Both the position numbers and the translations under genes were made by a program. Source: Deltaproteobacteria bacterium (GTDB lineage: Bacteria > JADJOY01). From it: DNA of 64,000 bases. Where the stretch lies: positions 62,001 through 126,000 of the forward strand of contig JADJOY010000009.1 in the NCBI GenBank assembly GCA_016713535.1, written 5' to 3'. Each line of letters starts with the position of its first letter. Within the stretch, counting starts at the first letter, position 1. The notes below the pieces were generated by a model. It did not search any database, was not told the DNA's origin, and saw nothing but the letters and a program-made list of their open reading frames with translations. This document shows positions 33,394 through 41,814 of this stretch, one piece after another.

Positions 33394-35313
33394 ATGAATC
33401 GTGCGGGTAAGCGGCCCCCGTCGAGCCCCATGCCCGTGCCGAAATCCCCTCGCCGAGCCTCGATCCGCGAGTGTGCGGTCGCCGCGACGCTCGTCTTCGT
33501 CGGGTCCCACCCGACCGCCGCTCCCGCCGCGACGTTTGCGGTGACCGTCACCGACCCCGGCGCGGACGGTGCGTGCGACACCCACTGCTCGCTGCGCGAC
33601 GCGATCGACGCGGCGAACGCGAGCCAGGGCGCGGACCTGATCACGGTCCCTCCCGGCTTCTACGAGCTCGGCGCTCCGCCGATCGTCCCCGGGCTGGCCA
33701 CCGAGTCCGCCGAGGTCACCCTCACCGACGACGTCACGCTGCTGGGCGCCGACCCGGAGGCCACGATCCTCGACGGTGGATTCCTGGTCGACGGGACCGT
33801 GAACGACACCAGCCCCGCCGTCATCGCCGTGGCGGTGGGGGTGAGCGCGACCCTGGCGTCGCTCACGATCCAGAACGGGCTCGGCGGCATCCACAACGAC
33901 GGCACGCTCACCGTCGACACCTGCTCGATCCGCGGCAACGGCGGGCCCGCACCCTACGCGGTGCCGTACGACGCCTCGGGTGGGCTCTCGAACGCGGGCT
34001 CGCTCACGGTGCTCGCGAGCCGTGTCGAGTCGAACGCCGCGCCGTTCGGCGGTGGGCTCATGAACACCGGCACGGCGCACGTCGAGGACAGCACGTTTTC
34101 GGCCAACATCGCGAGCCTGGGCGGCGCGATCCTCGACTTCGGCTCGCTCACGATCCGCGGCTCGACGTTGCGCGACAACGTCGCGGTCACGGTGGGGAGC
34201 GTGCCGGGCTCGGGCGGCGCCATCGCCAGCGCCGGCGAGAGCGTGATCGAGGACTCGACCCTGGCGTGGAACGAAGCCGTCGTCGGTGGCGCGCTGTTCG
34301 TCGCGACCGGCGCCGCGACCATGACCGTGAGCGGCTCCTCCGTGACGCTCAACGTCGCCGACGCCGCGAGCGGCGCCATCGCGAACGGCTTCCCGGGCTG
34401 GGGGGGGCTCGCGCCCGAGCCGGGCGGCACGCTCGCGATCGACGGCAGCAGCATCGCGAGCAACCTCGGGGCGGGGGTCGTCGCCTACGGTGGCACGAGC
34501 TCACTGGTCCGGAGCGCGGTGGTGACCAACCGGGGCGTCGGGCTGCGCAACCTCGCGCGTGGGGCGAACCACCTCGACGACCTCGTGAGCGTCGAGAACA
34601 CGACGCTCTCGGCGAACGGCTGGGACACGGCCCCCTCCGACGCGGCGCAGATCGTGAACGACGAGGTGCTCGTGCTCCACCACGCGACCCTCGTGGCGGG
34701 CGCGTCGGGCGTCGCGCTTCGCACCGCGGCCTCCGGTGGCGCGGCGATGCACGGATCGGTGATCGACGGTACGTGCGCGGCGACCAGCGGCGGCGCGCCG
34801 GCGATCACCTCGGACGGCGGCAACGTCGAGAGTCCCGCGAGCACCTGTGGGCTCACCGGGGTGACCGATCACGCTGACGTCGCCGATCCTCGCCTCGGCC
34901 CGCTCGGCGCCGAGAGCGGCTCGACGCCCGTCCACGCGCTGCTCGCCGGGAGCGTCGCGGTCGACGCGGCCGGGACCGCCGGGTGTCCCGCGGTCGACCA
35001 GCGTGGCGCCGCGCGGCCGGTGGACGGTCACGGCTCGGGTGAGCCCGCCTGCGACGCCGGAGCCTACGAGGCCTGTGGTGGCGAGGACGGTGACGGCGAT
35101 GGCATCGGGGACGGCTGCGACGACTGCCCCGACGAGCCCAACCCGGACCAGGCCGACAGCGACGGAGATGGGCTCGGCGATGCGTGCGACGCGGCGACCT
35201 GCGCCACGATCCCGGGCGCCGCCGCGGGGTCCAGTGGCGCGCCGCTCGCCGCGCTCGCGCCGCTGGTCGCGGCGTGGCTGGCCGCGAACCGCTTGCGTCG
35301 CCGCGAGCGCTGA
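33394..35313 (+). CDS. Surface CSLREA/parallel beta-helix protein with thrombospondin type 3 repeats and C-terminal anchor
   Basis: 639 residues. After a signal region (CAVAATLVFVGSHPTAAPAA), the motif DTHCSLRDAIDAANA is the CSLREA domain found at the start of many secreted beta-helix proteins. A right-handed beta-helix follows: repeated GG(L/A).N.G.L....S....N turns, residues about 100-480. Near the end are calcium-binding DGDGDGIGDGCDDCPDEPNPDQ and DSDGDGLGDACD (thrombospondin type 3). The C-terminus is a hydrophobic helix plus Arg tail (LAALAPLVAAWLAANRLRRRER), which looks like a sorting/anchor signal of the MYXO-CTERM kind without its usual cysteine motif. It is probably an adhesin or other surface structure. 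ATG 33430 is an alternative start. Confidence 0.8.
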   Translation: MNRAGKRPPSSPMPVPKSPRRASIRECAVAATLVFVGSHPTAAPAATFAVTVTDPGADGACDTHCSLRDAIDAANASQGADLITVPPGFYELGAPPIVPGLATESAEVTLTDDVTLLGADPEATILDGGFLVDGTVNDTSPAVIAVAVGVSATLASLTIQNGLGGIHNDGTLTVDTCSIRGNGGPAPYAVPYDASGGLSNAGSLTVLASRVESNAAPFGGGLMNTGTAHVEDSTFSANIASLGGAILDFGSLTIRGSTLRDNVAVTVGSVPGSGGAIASAGESVIEDSTLAWNEAVVGGALFVATGAATMTVSGSSVTLNVADAASGAIANGFPGWGGLAPEPGGTLAIDGSSIASNLGAGVVAYGGTSSLVRSAVVTNRGVGLRNLARGANHLDDLVSVENTTLSANGWDTAPSDAAQIVNDEVLVLHHATLVAGASGVALRTAASGGAAMHGSVIDGTCAATSGGAPAITSDGGNVESPASTCGLTGVTDHADVADPRLGPLGAESGSTPVHALLAGSVAVDAAGTAGCPAVDQRGAARPVDGHGSGEPACDAGAYEACGGEDGDGDGIGDGCDDCPDEPNPDQADSDGDGLGDACDAATCATIPGAAAGSSGAPLAALAPLVAAWLAANRLRRRER

Positions 35314-35412
35314 TCCCGCTTGCGTCGCGGGCCCGCGTTGGGCACGATCCGCGCGCGTCTCGTATCCACGCCTGCCCCTTCCCCGTCCGCCGCTCCACCG
35401 ACGTCCGAATCG

Positions 35413-38228
35413 ATGCGTATCCCGCCGACCCTGGTGCGCGCCGCGCTCACCGCGCTCGTGATCCTGATCGCGAGCGCCGCGCGCGCCGACTACGTCACCG
35501 TCAACGTCCCGCCCACGTCGGTCACCACGCAGCGCGGCAGCACCGGCGCGCAGCCGCTCGCGGTGCTCGCGCAGAAGGACCTGACCGGAACCACCACCGA
35601 GCCGACGCGCGCGCAGCGCTACACGCCGAGCATCTTCGGCTACCAGGGCACGTTCACGTTCGCGCTCCCCGAGGGGCTCGACGTGACGGCCGCCTCCGGG
35701 CTCGCGCTGGTGTCCAACTTCTACGGCCAGCCGCGCGGCGCGCAGCGCTGGACGTTCCAGGTCCGCGACTTCGCGGCCGGAAGCTGGCTCACCCTCGGCT
35801 ACAACGACGGCGCCACGTACCACACCTGGCAGCCGCTCTCGTTCCCGCTCTCCGGTGACTTCTCGCGCTTCGTGAACGCGGCGCGCGAGCTCTCGGTCCG
35901 CTACTTCACCTACAGCCCGGTCGACTGGAGTGACCTCGACGTGCTGGTGTTCGCGGTGACGAGCTTCGTTCCCGATCCGCCGCCACCTCCGCCCTTTCCC
36001 GCCGACGCGTCCGGGCTGCGCTCGGTCTTCTCCGGCGCGTTCACCAACGTCCCGGACCAGCTCGACTACGTCGCGAACGTCCACGACCTCGTCATCACCA
36101 GCTCCGGGAAGAGCAAGATCGCGGCGATCCACGCCGCCAACCCGGACACAACCGTGTACCGCTACGCCAAAGTGGCGGGAGCGTCGCCGAGCGACCCGCG
36201 CTGGGACCAGGTGTTGGCGGCGGGCCTGTTGTGGAACGGCCCGAGCGGGAACCCGGTGGCGAACACCCAGTTCGGCTGGAACTGGCTCGACATCACGACG
36301 CCCGAGAAGCGCGCCGCGTGGGTCGAGATCCTCGTCGCCAACCTGCGCGAGCAGCTCGCCCTCGGCTACGACGCGGTCTACCTCGACAACTGCGGCATCA
36401 TCGACCCGAGCCTGATCAACGAGTACCCGCTCGACTACTCCGACACCAGCTACTACGCGGCGATCGGCGACGTGCTCGCGCGGGTCCGCGCGGCGCTGCC
36501 GGAGTGCCGCTCCTCATCAACAGCTACACCGGCGGCCAGCCCGAGGGCCGGCGCGGGCTCGAGTACCTGGCCAGCGTGGACGGGCTCTCGTTCGAGGCCT
36601 TCAGCATGAAGGCCTCGAGCAAGTTCATGGACCGCGCGCGCTGGCTGCAGCAGCTCGGCGACTTCGCGCGCGCGCTCGACCAGGGGAAGGTCGCGGTGGC
36701 GATGGACTACATGCAGGTGGGCGACATGCAGCGCCGCATGTGGTCGCTGGCGTCTTACCTGCTGGTGAACGCGCCCGACGCTTACCACCGCATCCTCGGC
36801 ACCAACACCCAGGCCGACCTCCAGGAGTACGCCGAGGACAAGCTCGACCTCGGCGAGGCGCTCGGCGCGCTCACGCTCCGCGACGACGGGCTCGTCGAGC
36901 GGCGCTACACCGGCGGGCGGGTGATCGCGAACCCGGACCCGACGCCCGTCACGTACACGTTCGACGAGGGCGCCTGGGAGAGCCTCACCCTCAACGGCGG
37001 CGGCACCTACCCGAGCCCCACGTACCTCTCGTGGCAGCTCGTGGTGGCGCCGTCGGTCGCGCTCGCGCCGAGCTCGGCGATGGTGGTGCGGCCCGCGCAG
37101 GTGGTGGAGCCGCCGCCATCGAGCGACGCCGTCGGCGTCCGCTCGGTGTTCGCGGGCGCGTTCTCGAACACCCCCGACCAGATCGACTACATCGCGACCG
37201 TCCACGATCTGGCGATCACCAGCTCGGGCGCCAGCAAGGTGGCCGCGCTGCACGCGGCCAACCCCGATGAGCCGATCTTCGCCTACGACAAGATCGCGGG
37301 CGCGGAGCCGGGCGAGCCGCGCTGGGACCAGGTGGTGGCGGCGGGCCTCGTCTGGTACGGCCCGAGCGGGAACCCCGTCACCCAGACCCAGTTCGGCTGG
37401 TACTGGCTCGATATCGGGACGCCCGAGAAGCGCGCCGCGTGGGTCCAGATCCTCGTCGCCGACATCGAGGAGCTGCTGTCGCGTGGCTACGACGGCGTCT
37501 ACCTCGACAACTGCGGGATCATCGATCCCAGCCTCATCAGCGAGTTCCCCGGCGACTACGGCGACGACACCTACTACGCCAACGTCGGCCTGGTGCTCGC
37601 GGAGGTGCGTGCCGCGCTGCCCGCGGACGTGAAGGTGCTGATCAACAGCTACACCGGCGGCCAGCCAGAGGGACGGCGCGGGCTCGAGTACCTGCCCTAC
37701 GTCGACGGTATCTCGTTCGAAGCCTTCAGCATGAAGGCCTCCACCAAGTTCATGGACCGGGCGCGCTGGATCCAGCAGCTCGCCGACTTCGGCTACGCGC
37801 TCTCGCTCGGCAAGTTCGCGATCGCCATGGACTACATGCAGACCGGCGACATGCAGCGGCGCATGTGGTCGCTGGCGTCCTACCTGCTGGTGAACACCGA
37901 CGCCGCGTACCACCGCATCGCCGGGACCAACGTCCAGGCCGATCTGCAGCAGTACTCCGAGGATCAGCTCCAGATCGGAGGTGCGCTGACCGGAGCGATC
38001 GAGCGGCCCGACGGCCTGTTCGAGCGCGTCTACACGGGCGGCACGGTGGTCGCGAACCCCAACGCCACGACCACGACGTACACCCTCGGCCCCGGCACCT
38101 GGGAGAGCCTGGTGCTGACCGGCGGTGGCACCTACCCGAGCCCGGGCGGGATCGCGTGGCAGGTGTTGAACGGCGGCTCGATCGCGCTGGCGCCCAACAC
38201 CGCCGTCATCGTGCGATCGTCGCCGTAG
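35413..38228 (+). CDS. Secreted protein with two tandem putative glycosidase (GHL15-like) domains, frameshifted
   Basis: Restored length is about 938 residues. There is a signal peptide (ALTALVILIASAARA). Residues about 27-185 form a beta-rich N-terminal domain, then a proline linker. Two copies of a 360-residue TIM-barrel-like domain follow (36010-37095 and 37132-38217). Each carries YLDNCGIIDPSL with the likely catalytic Asp, INSYTGGQPEGRRGLEYL, FEAFSMKAS and AMDYMQ.GDMQRRMWSLASYLLVN. This is typical of hypothetical glycosyl hydrolase family 15 and related GH114-like proteins. Copy 1 is broken at 36503-36506 by a missing G: RAALPE(V)PLLINSYTGG continues only in the next frame, while copy 2 has the uninterrupted sequence. 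The polysaccharide substrate is unknown. Confidence 0.8.
36010..37095 (+). repeat. Internal domain duplication, copy 1
   Basis: About 1085 bp encoding SGLRSVFSGAFTNVPDQLDY through SSAMVVRP. The matching copy 2 lies at 37132-38217. The two are closely similar in protein and DNA, with long identical tracts in the catalytic region, implying an in-gene tandem duplication. Confidence 0.85.
37132..38217 (+). repeat. Internal domain duplication, copy 2
   Basis: Encodes VGVRSVFAGAFSNTPDQIDY through NTAVIVRS, the second glycosidase-like domain. Its intact reading frame through the INSYTGG region is what identifies the single missing base in copy 1. Confidence 0.85.
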
Positions 38229-38817
38229 GCGCGCGGGACGGCTCGGGCTCGAACGTCACCTTGTCGTACACATCGGCCAGCGCGAGGCGGCAGCTGGTCG
38301 AAGGGAGGTCGAGGCTCGCGCCGAGCCCGCTCGCCTCGCTGAGCACCCAGTGCTCGCCGTCGCGCACGTAGCGCTCGATGCGGGGCTGGTCCTGGGCGAC
38401 GACCAGGTACTCGCGGAGCGATTCGAGGCGTCGGTAATGAGCGAACTTCTCGCCACGGTCGTACGCCTCACTGCTGGGTGTGAGCACCTCGACGATCACC
38501 GTCGGGTTGAGGAGGGTGTCGCCGTGCTCGTCTTCGAGCTGGGGCTGCCCGCACACCACGAGCACGTCCGGATACGTGTATGGGCCGGTCGGCGAGACCT
38601 TCACCCGCATGTCCGACTGGTAGGCCTCGCACGGCCGGCCTTTGAGGTGATTCCCGATCTCGCGACAGATGCTCGCGGCGATCAGGTTGTGGGCACGGCT
38701 GGCGCCGGTCATGGCCAGGATCTGGCCGTTCACGAGCTCGCTGCGCGTCTCGGACGCGCGCTCCAGGGCGAGGTACTCGGCGGCCGTGTAGCTGGACCGT
38801 GCGGGCTCGGGAGCCAT
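38206..38817 (-). CDS. Uma2-family (DUF820) putative endonuclease
   Basis: 203 residues. Family hallmarks are SSYTAAEYLALERASETRSELVNGQILAMTGASRAHN at the N-terminus, then YTYPDVLVVC with the PD acid and VIVEVLTPSSEAYDRGEKFAHYRRLESLREYLVV, the (E/Q)xK-like restriction-endonuclease core. The fold is PD-(D/E)xK; the biological substrate of Uma2 proteins is not established, and such genes are often mobile and multicopy. The 3' end overlaps the glycosidase gene's end by 23 bp (convergent). Confidence 0.85.
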   Translation of the reverse strand: MAPEPARSSYTAAEYLALERASETRSELVNGQILAMTGASRAHNLIAASICREIGNHLKGRPCEAYQSDMRVKVSPTGPYTYPDVLVVCGQPQLEDEHGDTLLNPTVIVEVLTPSSEAYDRGEKFAHYRRLESLREYLVVAQDQPRIERYVRDGEHWVLSEASGLGASLDLPSTSCRLALADVYDKVTFEPEPSRAPTATIAR

Positions 38818-38881
38818 GCCTCGATCACGCTAAGGCCGCGAATCGGGCGGGTCAAGCGGAGCCCGGCGAGGGCGGCAGCGC

Positions 38882-39079
38882 TCAGTCCTCGACGAGCGAG
38901 AGCGCGCCGGTGGGGCAGTACTTGATCGCGTTCCTGACCGCGTCGAGCTGCTCGGCGGGCGGGATCGGCTGCTTCACCTCCACGGTCTTGGTGCCTCCGA
39001 CCGTGAAGATCTCGGGCGCCTCCTCCTCGGTGCACACGCCGTGGGACTGGCAGAGCACGGGGTTCACGACGATTCGCAT
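38882..39079 (-). CDS. [3Fe-4S] ferredoxin for cytochrome P450
   Basis: 65 residues. Cysteines are at 10 and 16 (CQSHGVC) and 55 (YCPTGAL). The position of the fourth cysteine of a 4Fe centre is occupied by another residue, the pattern of single [3Fe-4S] ferredoxins that serve bacterial P450s. It lies 59 bp downstream of the CYP51-like gene on the same strand and should pass electrons from a ferredoxin reductase (not in the window) to that enzyme. This ferredoxin-CYP51 pairing is also known in Mycobacterium tuberculosis (Rv0763c-Rv0764c). Confidence 0.9.
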   Translation of the reverse strand: MRIVVNPVLCQSHGVCTEEEAPEIFTVGGTKTVEVKQPIPPAEQLDAVRNAIKYCPTGALSLVED

Positions 39080-39138
39080 GGGGGCTCCCCAGGGAAGCGG
39101 CGGCGAAGGATCGCCGCCCTCCACGAACAAAGCGGACC

Positions 39139-40518
39139 TCAATGGAGCCGGCGGTAGCGCACGCGGGCCGGATGCTTGGGGCCCACCACCATCGCCGCGT
39201 AGTCGGGTGGGTAGTCGCTCTCGACGAGCTCGAACTCGAAGTGGTGGAGCAGCCGCGCCCAGATGGTCTTGATCTGGTTGAGCGCGAACGAGATGCCGCG
39301 GCACTTGTGCCGCCCGCCGCCGAACGGGATCCACGCGAAGGGCAGCTTGTCCGCAGGATCGGGCGGCGCGAAGCGCTCGGGACGGAACCGCTCGGGCTCG
39401 GGAAAGACACCCGGCAGGCGCCCCGCCGCGAGCGGGCTCGCGAGCAGCATCGAGCCCGCCGGGAACACCCAGTCCTTGTAGCGGACCTCGCTCATCACCG
39501 CGCGCATGAGCAGGATGAGCGGCGGGTGCATGCGGAGCGTCTCCTTCACGCTCCAGTCGATGTGATCCATGGAGCGCACCGCGTAGTAATCCAGCGGCTT
39601 GCCGGTGGCGACGCTGGCGCGCACTTCCTTCACCACGTTCGCGAGCGCCTCCGGGTTGCGGTGCAGCTCGATCCCGGTCCACGCCGCGGTGGTGGAGCTG
39701 GTGTGGTGCCCCGCGAAGAGCAGCACGATCAAGAGCCCGGCGATCTCGTGGATGCTGAGCTTGGTGCCGTCCGAGTAGCGCGCGTCGATGAAGCACTGCA
39801 GCATGTCGTCGTGGCGCTCGCCCTTGGTGAGCCGCTCGTCGACGATCGCACCGATCAGCTCCGAGAGCCGCGCCCGCGCGCGATCGCGCTTGCGGAACCC
39901 CGGCAGCGGGGCGTTCGGCCAGAAGAAGGCGAACGGATTGAAACCTTTCTCGAGGTCCACGAAGAGGTCGGAGAATTCGCTGTCGAGGCGCTCGCGGATC
40001 TCCTGCCCGAGCAGGCAGCGGCTCGCGATGTAGATCGAGAGCTCCTTCATCGCGAAGAGCAGATCGACCTCGCCCGAGTCGCCCCAGCGCTCGACGAACG
40101 CGTCGATCTCCTGGGTCATCTTGGGCGCGTAGGTGCGCATGGTGCGGTCCTGGAGCGCCGGCAACGCGAAGCCGATCTGCTCCATCATCCGCTCGGGGGT
40201 GGTGTCGTAGGCGACGCCTTCGCCGAACACCGGCACCGAGAACTTGTAGGCCTCCTTCTGCGAGAGCTGCTCGTCGGCGTCGTAGAAGAAGAACTGCTGC
40301 GCCTCGGGACCGGAGAGGAGCACCAGCTCCTTGCCGAGCGCCATCGGCAGCGCGGCGACCTCGCCGTGACGCTCGATCGCCGTCATCAAGAGCTTGAGCG
40401 GGTCCTTGCCGAGATCGAGGGTCCGCCCGAGGAGCGGGAAGCCGCCCTTGAGGCGCGGGACCGGCTGCGGCGGGCCGAGGGGAGCCGAGGGCGCTGCGAC
40501 AGGGGTGGCGATCGTCAT
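39139..40518 (-). CDS. Cytochrome P450, CYP51 (sterol 14-alpha-demethylase) family
   Basis: 459 residues, soluble, without the membrane anchor of eukaryotic CYP51. The B'-helix/BC region YKFSVPVFGEGVAYDTTPERMMEQ matches the CYP51 signature (Y.F..P.FG.GV.FD). The I-helix is LLFAGHHTSSTTAAW, with the CYP51-specific His-Thr pair. The K-helix has KETLRMHPPL with ExxR, and the heme loop is FGGGRHKCRG with the ligand Cys. It would oxidatively remove the 14-alpha methyl of lanosterol-type sterols. No other sterol gene is visible, so substrate origin is unknown. It is divergent from a TetR regulator across 62 bp, and an NTF2-like gene follows that regulator. ATG 40518 is clear. Confidence 0.9.
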   Translation of the reverse strand: MTIATPVAAPSAPLGPPQPVPRLKGGFPLLGRTLDLGKDPLKLLMTAIERHGEVAALPMALGKELVLLSGPEAQQFFFYDADEQLSQKEAYKFSVPVFGEGVAYDTTPERMMEQIGFALPALQDRTMRTYAPKMTQEIDAFVERWGDSGEVDLLFAMKELSIYIASRCLLGQEIRERLDSEFSDLFVDLEKGFNPFAFFWPNAPLPGFRKRDRARARLSELIGAIVDERLTKGERHDDMLQCFIDARYSDGTKLSIHEIAGLLIVLLFAGHHTSSTTAAWTGIELHRNPEALANVVKEVRASVATGKPLDYYAVRSMDHIDWSVKETLRMHPPLILLMRAVMSEVRYKDWVFPAGSMLLASPLAAGRLPGVFPEPERFRPERFAPPDPADKLPFAWIPFGGGRHKCRGISFALNQIKTIWARLLHHFEFELVESDYPPDYAAMVVGPKHPARVRYRRLH

Positions 40519-40541
40519 GAGGAGAATATGCCGTCGTTTTC

Positions 40542-40578
40542 TTGAACGGTCAATCGTTTTATGGAATGCTCGTTCGAG
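40542..40578. promoter_or_regulatory. Candidate TetR operator between CYP51 and its regulator
   Basis: The 62-bp divergent gap is AT-rich. It holds AACG-GTCAAT-CGTT (40545-40558) and a wider near-repeat TTGAACG (40542-40548) / CGTTCGA (40571-40577). TetR-family repressors usually bind such dyads and would control both directions. The arms are short, so this needs binding data. Confidence 0.4.
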
Positions 40579-40580
40579 TC

Positions 40581-41246
40581 ATGGCAAGACCCCGCGCTCT
40601 CGCCGCCGCCCGCCAGGCCCGGACCGACATTTACCGGCGTTTGGTCCTCGACGCGGCCGAGCGCTGCTTCGCCCGTAGCGGCTTCGAGGCCACCAAGATC
40701 CAGGACATCGCCGCCGAGGCCGGGCTCTCGGTGGGCTCGCTCTACGGCGTGTTCCCGGGGAAGCGCGAGCTCCACGCCGCCCTCCAGGAGGAGCGTGGCG
40801 CCGAGCTCCTCGGACGCGCCCAGGAGGCGACCGCGCGCCAGGCGAGCCCCCTCGACGTGCTGCTCGAGGGCATCCGCGTCTACGTCGAGTTCTTCGTCGC
40901 CCACCCCGACTACCTGCGCATGAACCTGCGCCACGGCATCGCGTGGGCGCTCGGCCCTTCGCGCGAGGCGAGCGAGCAGACCGAGCAGTACGCGGCGTGG
41001 CGGCAGGGCTTCGAGCTCGCCGCCGCGATCTTTCGCCAGGCGATCGAAGCCGGACAGGTGATCGACGAGGATCCCGCTCTCCTGGCCAAGACCATGATCG
41101 CCATGCACCAGGTCCACCTCGCCGACTGGATCGAGAACGGGATGACGCTTTCGGCCGCGGAGCTGGTCGAACGCATCCACCGCCACTTCCACCGCACCTT
41201 CGCCACCCACCGAGGAGAGCCCCATGCCCGAGTTCCCACGCGCTGA
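40581..41246 (+). CDS. TetR-family transcriptional regulator
   Basis: 221 residues from ATG 40581. The N-terminal helix-turn-helix (VLDAAERCFARSGFEATKIQDIAAEAGLSVGSLYGVFPGKRELHAAL) is canonical. The C-terminal ligand domain (HPDYLRMNLRHGIAWALG..., AAIFRQAIEAGQVIDEDPALLAKTMIAMHQVHLADWI) has no assigned ligand. It is divergent from the CYP51 gene and overlaps the following NTF2-like gene by 23 bp. A local regulator of the P450 cluster is likely, possibly sensing a sterol or other hydrophobic substrate. A TTG at 40542 would add 13 residues but would place the start inside the probable operator. Confidence 0.88.
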   Translation: MARPRALAAARQARTDIYRRLVLDAAERCFARSGFEATKIQDIAAEAGLSVGSLYGVFPGKRELHAALQEERGAELLGRAQEATARQASPLDVLLEGIRVYVEFFVAHPDYLRMNLRHGIAWALGPSREASEQTEQYAAWRQGFELAAAIFRQAIEAGQVIDEDPALLAKTMIAMHQVHLADWIENGMTLSAAELVERIHRHFHRTFATHRGEPHARVPTR

Positions 41247-41773
41247 GATGGAAGAGATGGTGTCGCGCTGGCTCGCCACCAACGCCGAGGCCCGCGCCAC
41301 CGCCAACTGGACGCTGCTGGCGCCCTTCTACACGGACGACGCCGTCTACACGTACGACATCGGTCCCCTCCACCGGCTGGTGGCGCGCGGCATCGAGCGC
41401 ATCAAGGAGACGGCGCTCGGCGTCGACATGATGGGCTTCGACAACTGGAGCTTCCCGTACGAGACCACGGTCATCGACCACGTGAAGGGCGAGGTCATGG
41501 CGCGCTGGACCAACCGCGGACCCGGCCAGCGGCCCGACGGCAGCTACTACGAGTGCATGGGCACGAGCTGGTTCCGCTACGCCGGCAACTTCAAGTGGTC
41601 CGAGCAGATCGATCTCTTCGACCTGAGCCACGTGATCGCCGTGGTCGACGATCTCGGCGCGGCGGTGCTCGAGCCGCTCAAGATGAAGATGGACATGGTG
41701 CGCCCGCTCTTGATCGAGAAGCTCGAGGGGCAAGCCGCCCTCGATCGACCTGGCGGAGGTGCTCGGGCGCTGA
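41224..41773 (+). CDS. SnoaL/NTF2-like protein (frameshifted at its C-terminus)
   Basis: Restored length is 182 residues. The NTF2-like core is ATANWTLLAPFYTDDAVYTYDIGPLHRLVARGIERIKETAL, then FPYETTVIDHVKGEVMARWTNRGP and YYECMGTSWFRYAGNFKWSEQIDLFD. Members bind or transform steroids, polyketides or small hydrophobic molecules; an adjacent CYP51 makes a sterol-like ligand attractive. The frame changes at GGGG 41727-41730: deleting one G gives KLEGKPPSIDLAEVLGR and a TGA at 41771-41773, whereas the uncorrected frame runs 570 bp into the TonB receptor. ATG 41224 has GAGGAGAG upstream. Confidence 0.75.
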
Positions 41774-41814
41774 CCGAGGGCGCGCGGCGGGCGGGCGCGG
41801 CCGCGCCCGAGCCC

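Noticed and set aside
35080-35200. Short repeated GACGG/GATGG units looking like a DNA repeat array
   Set aside because: They encode the thrombospondin type 3 Asp/Gly calcium motifs of the surface protein.
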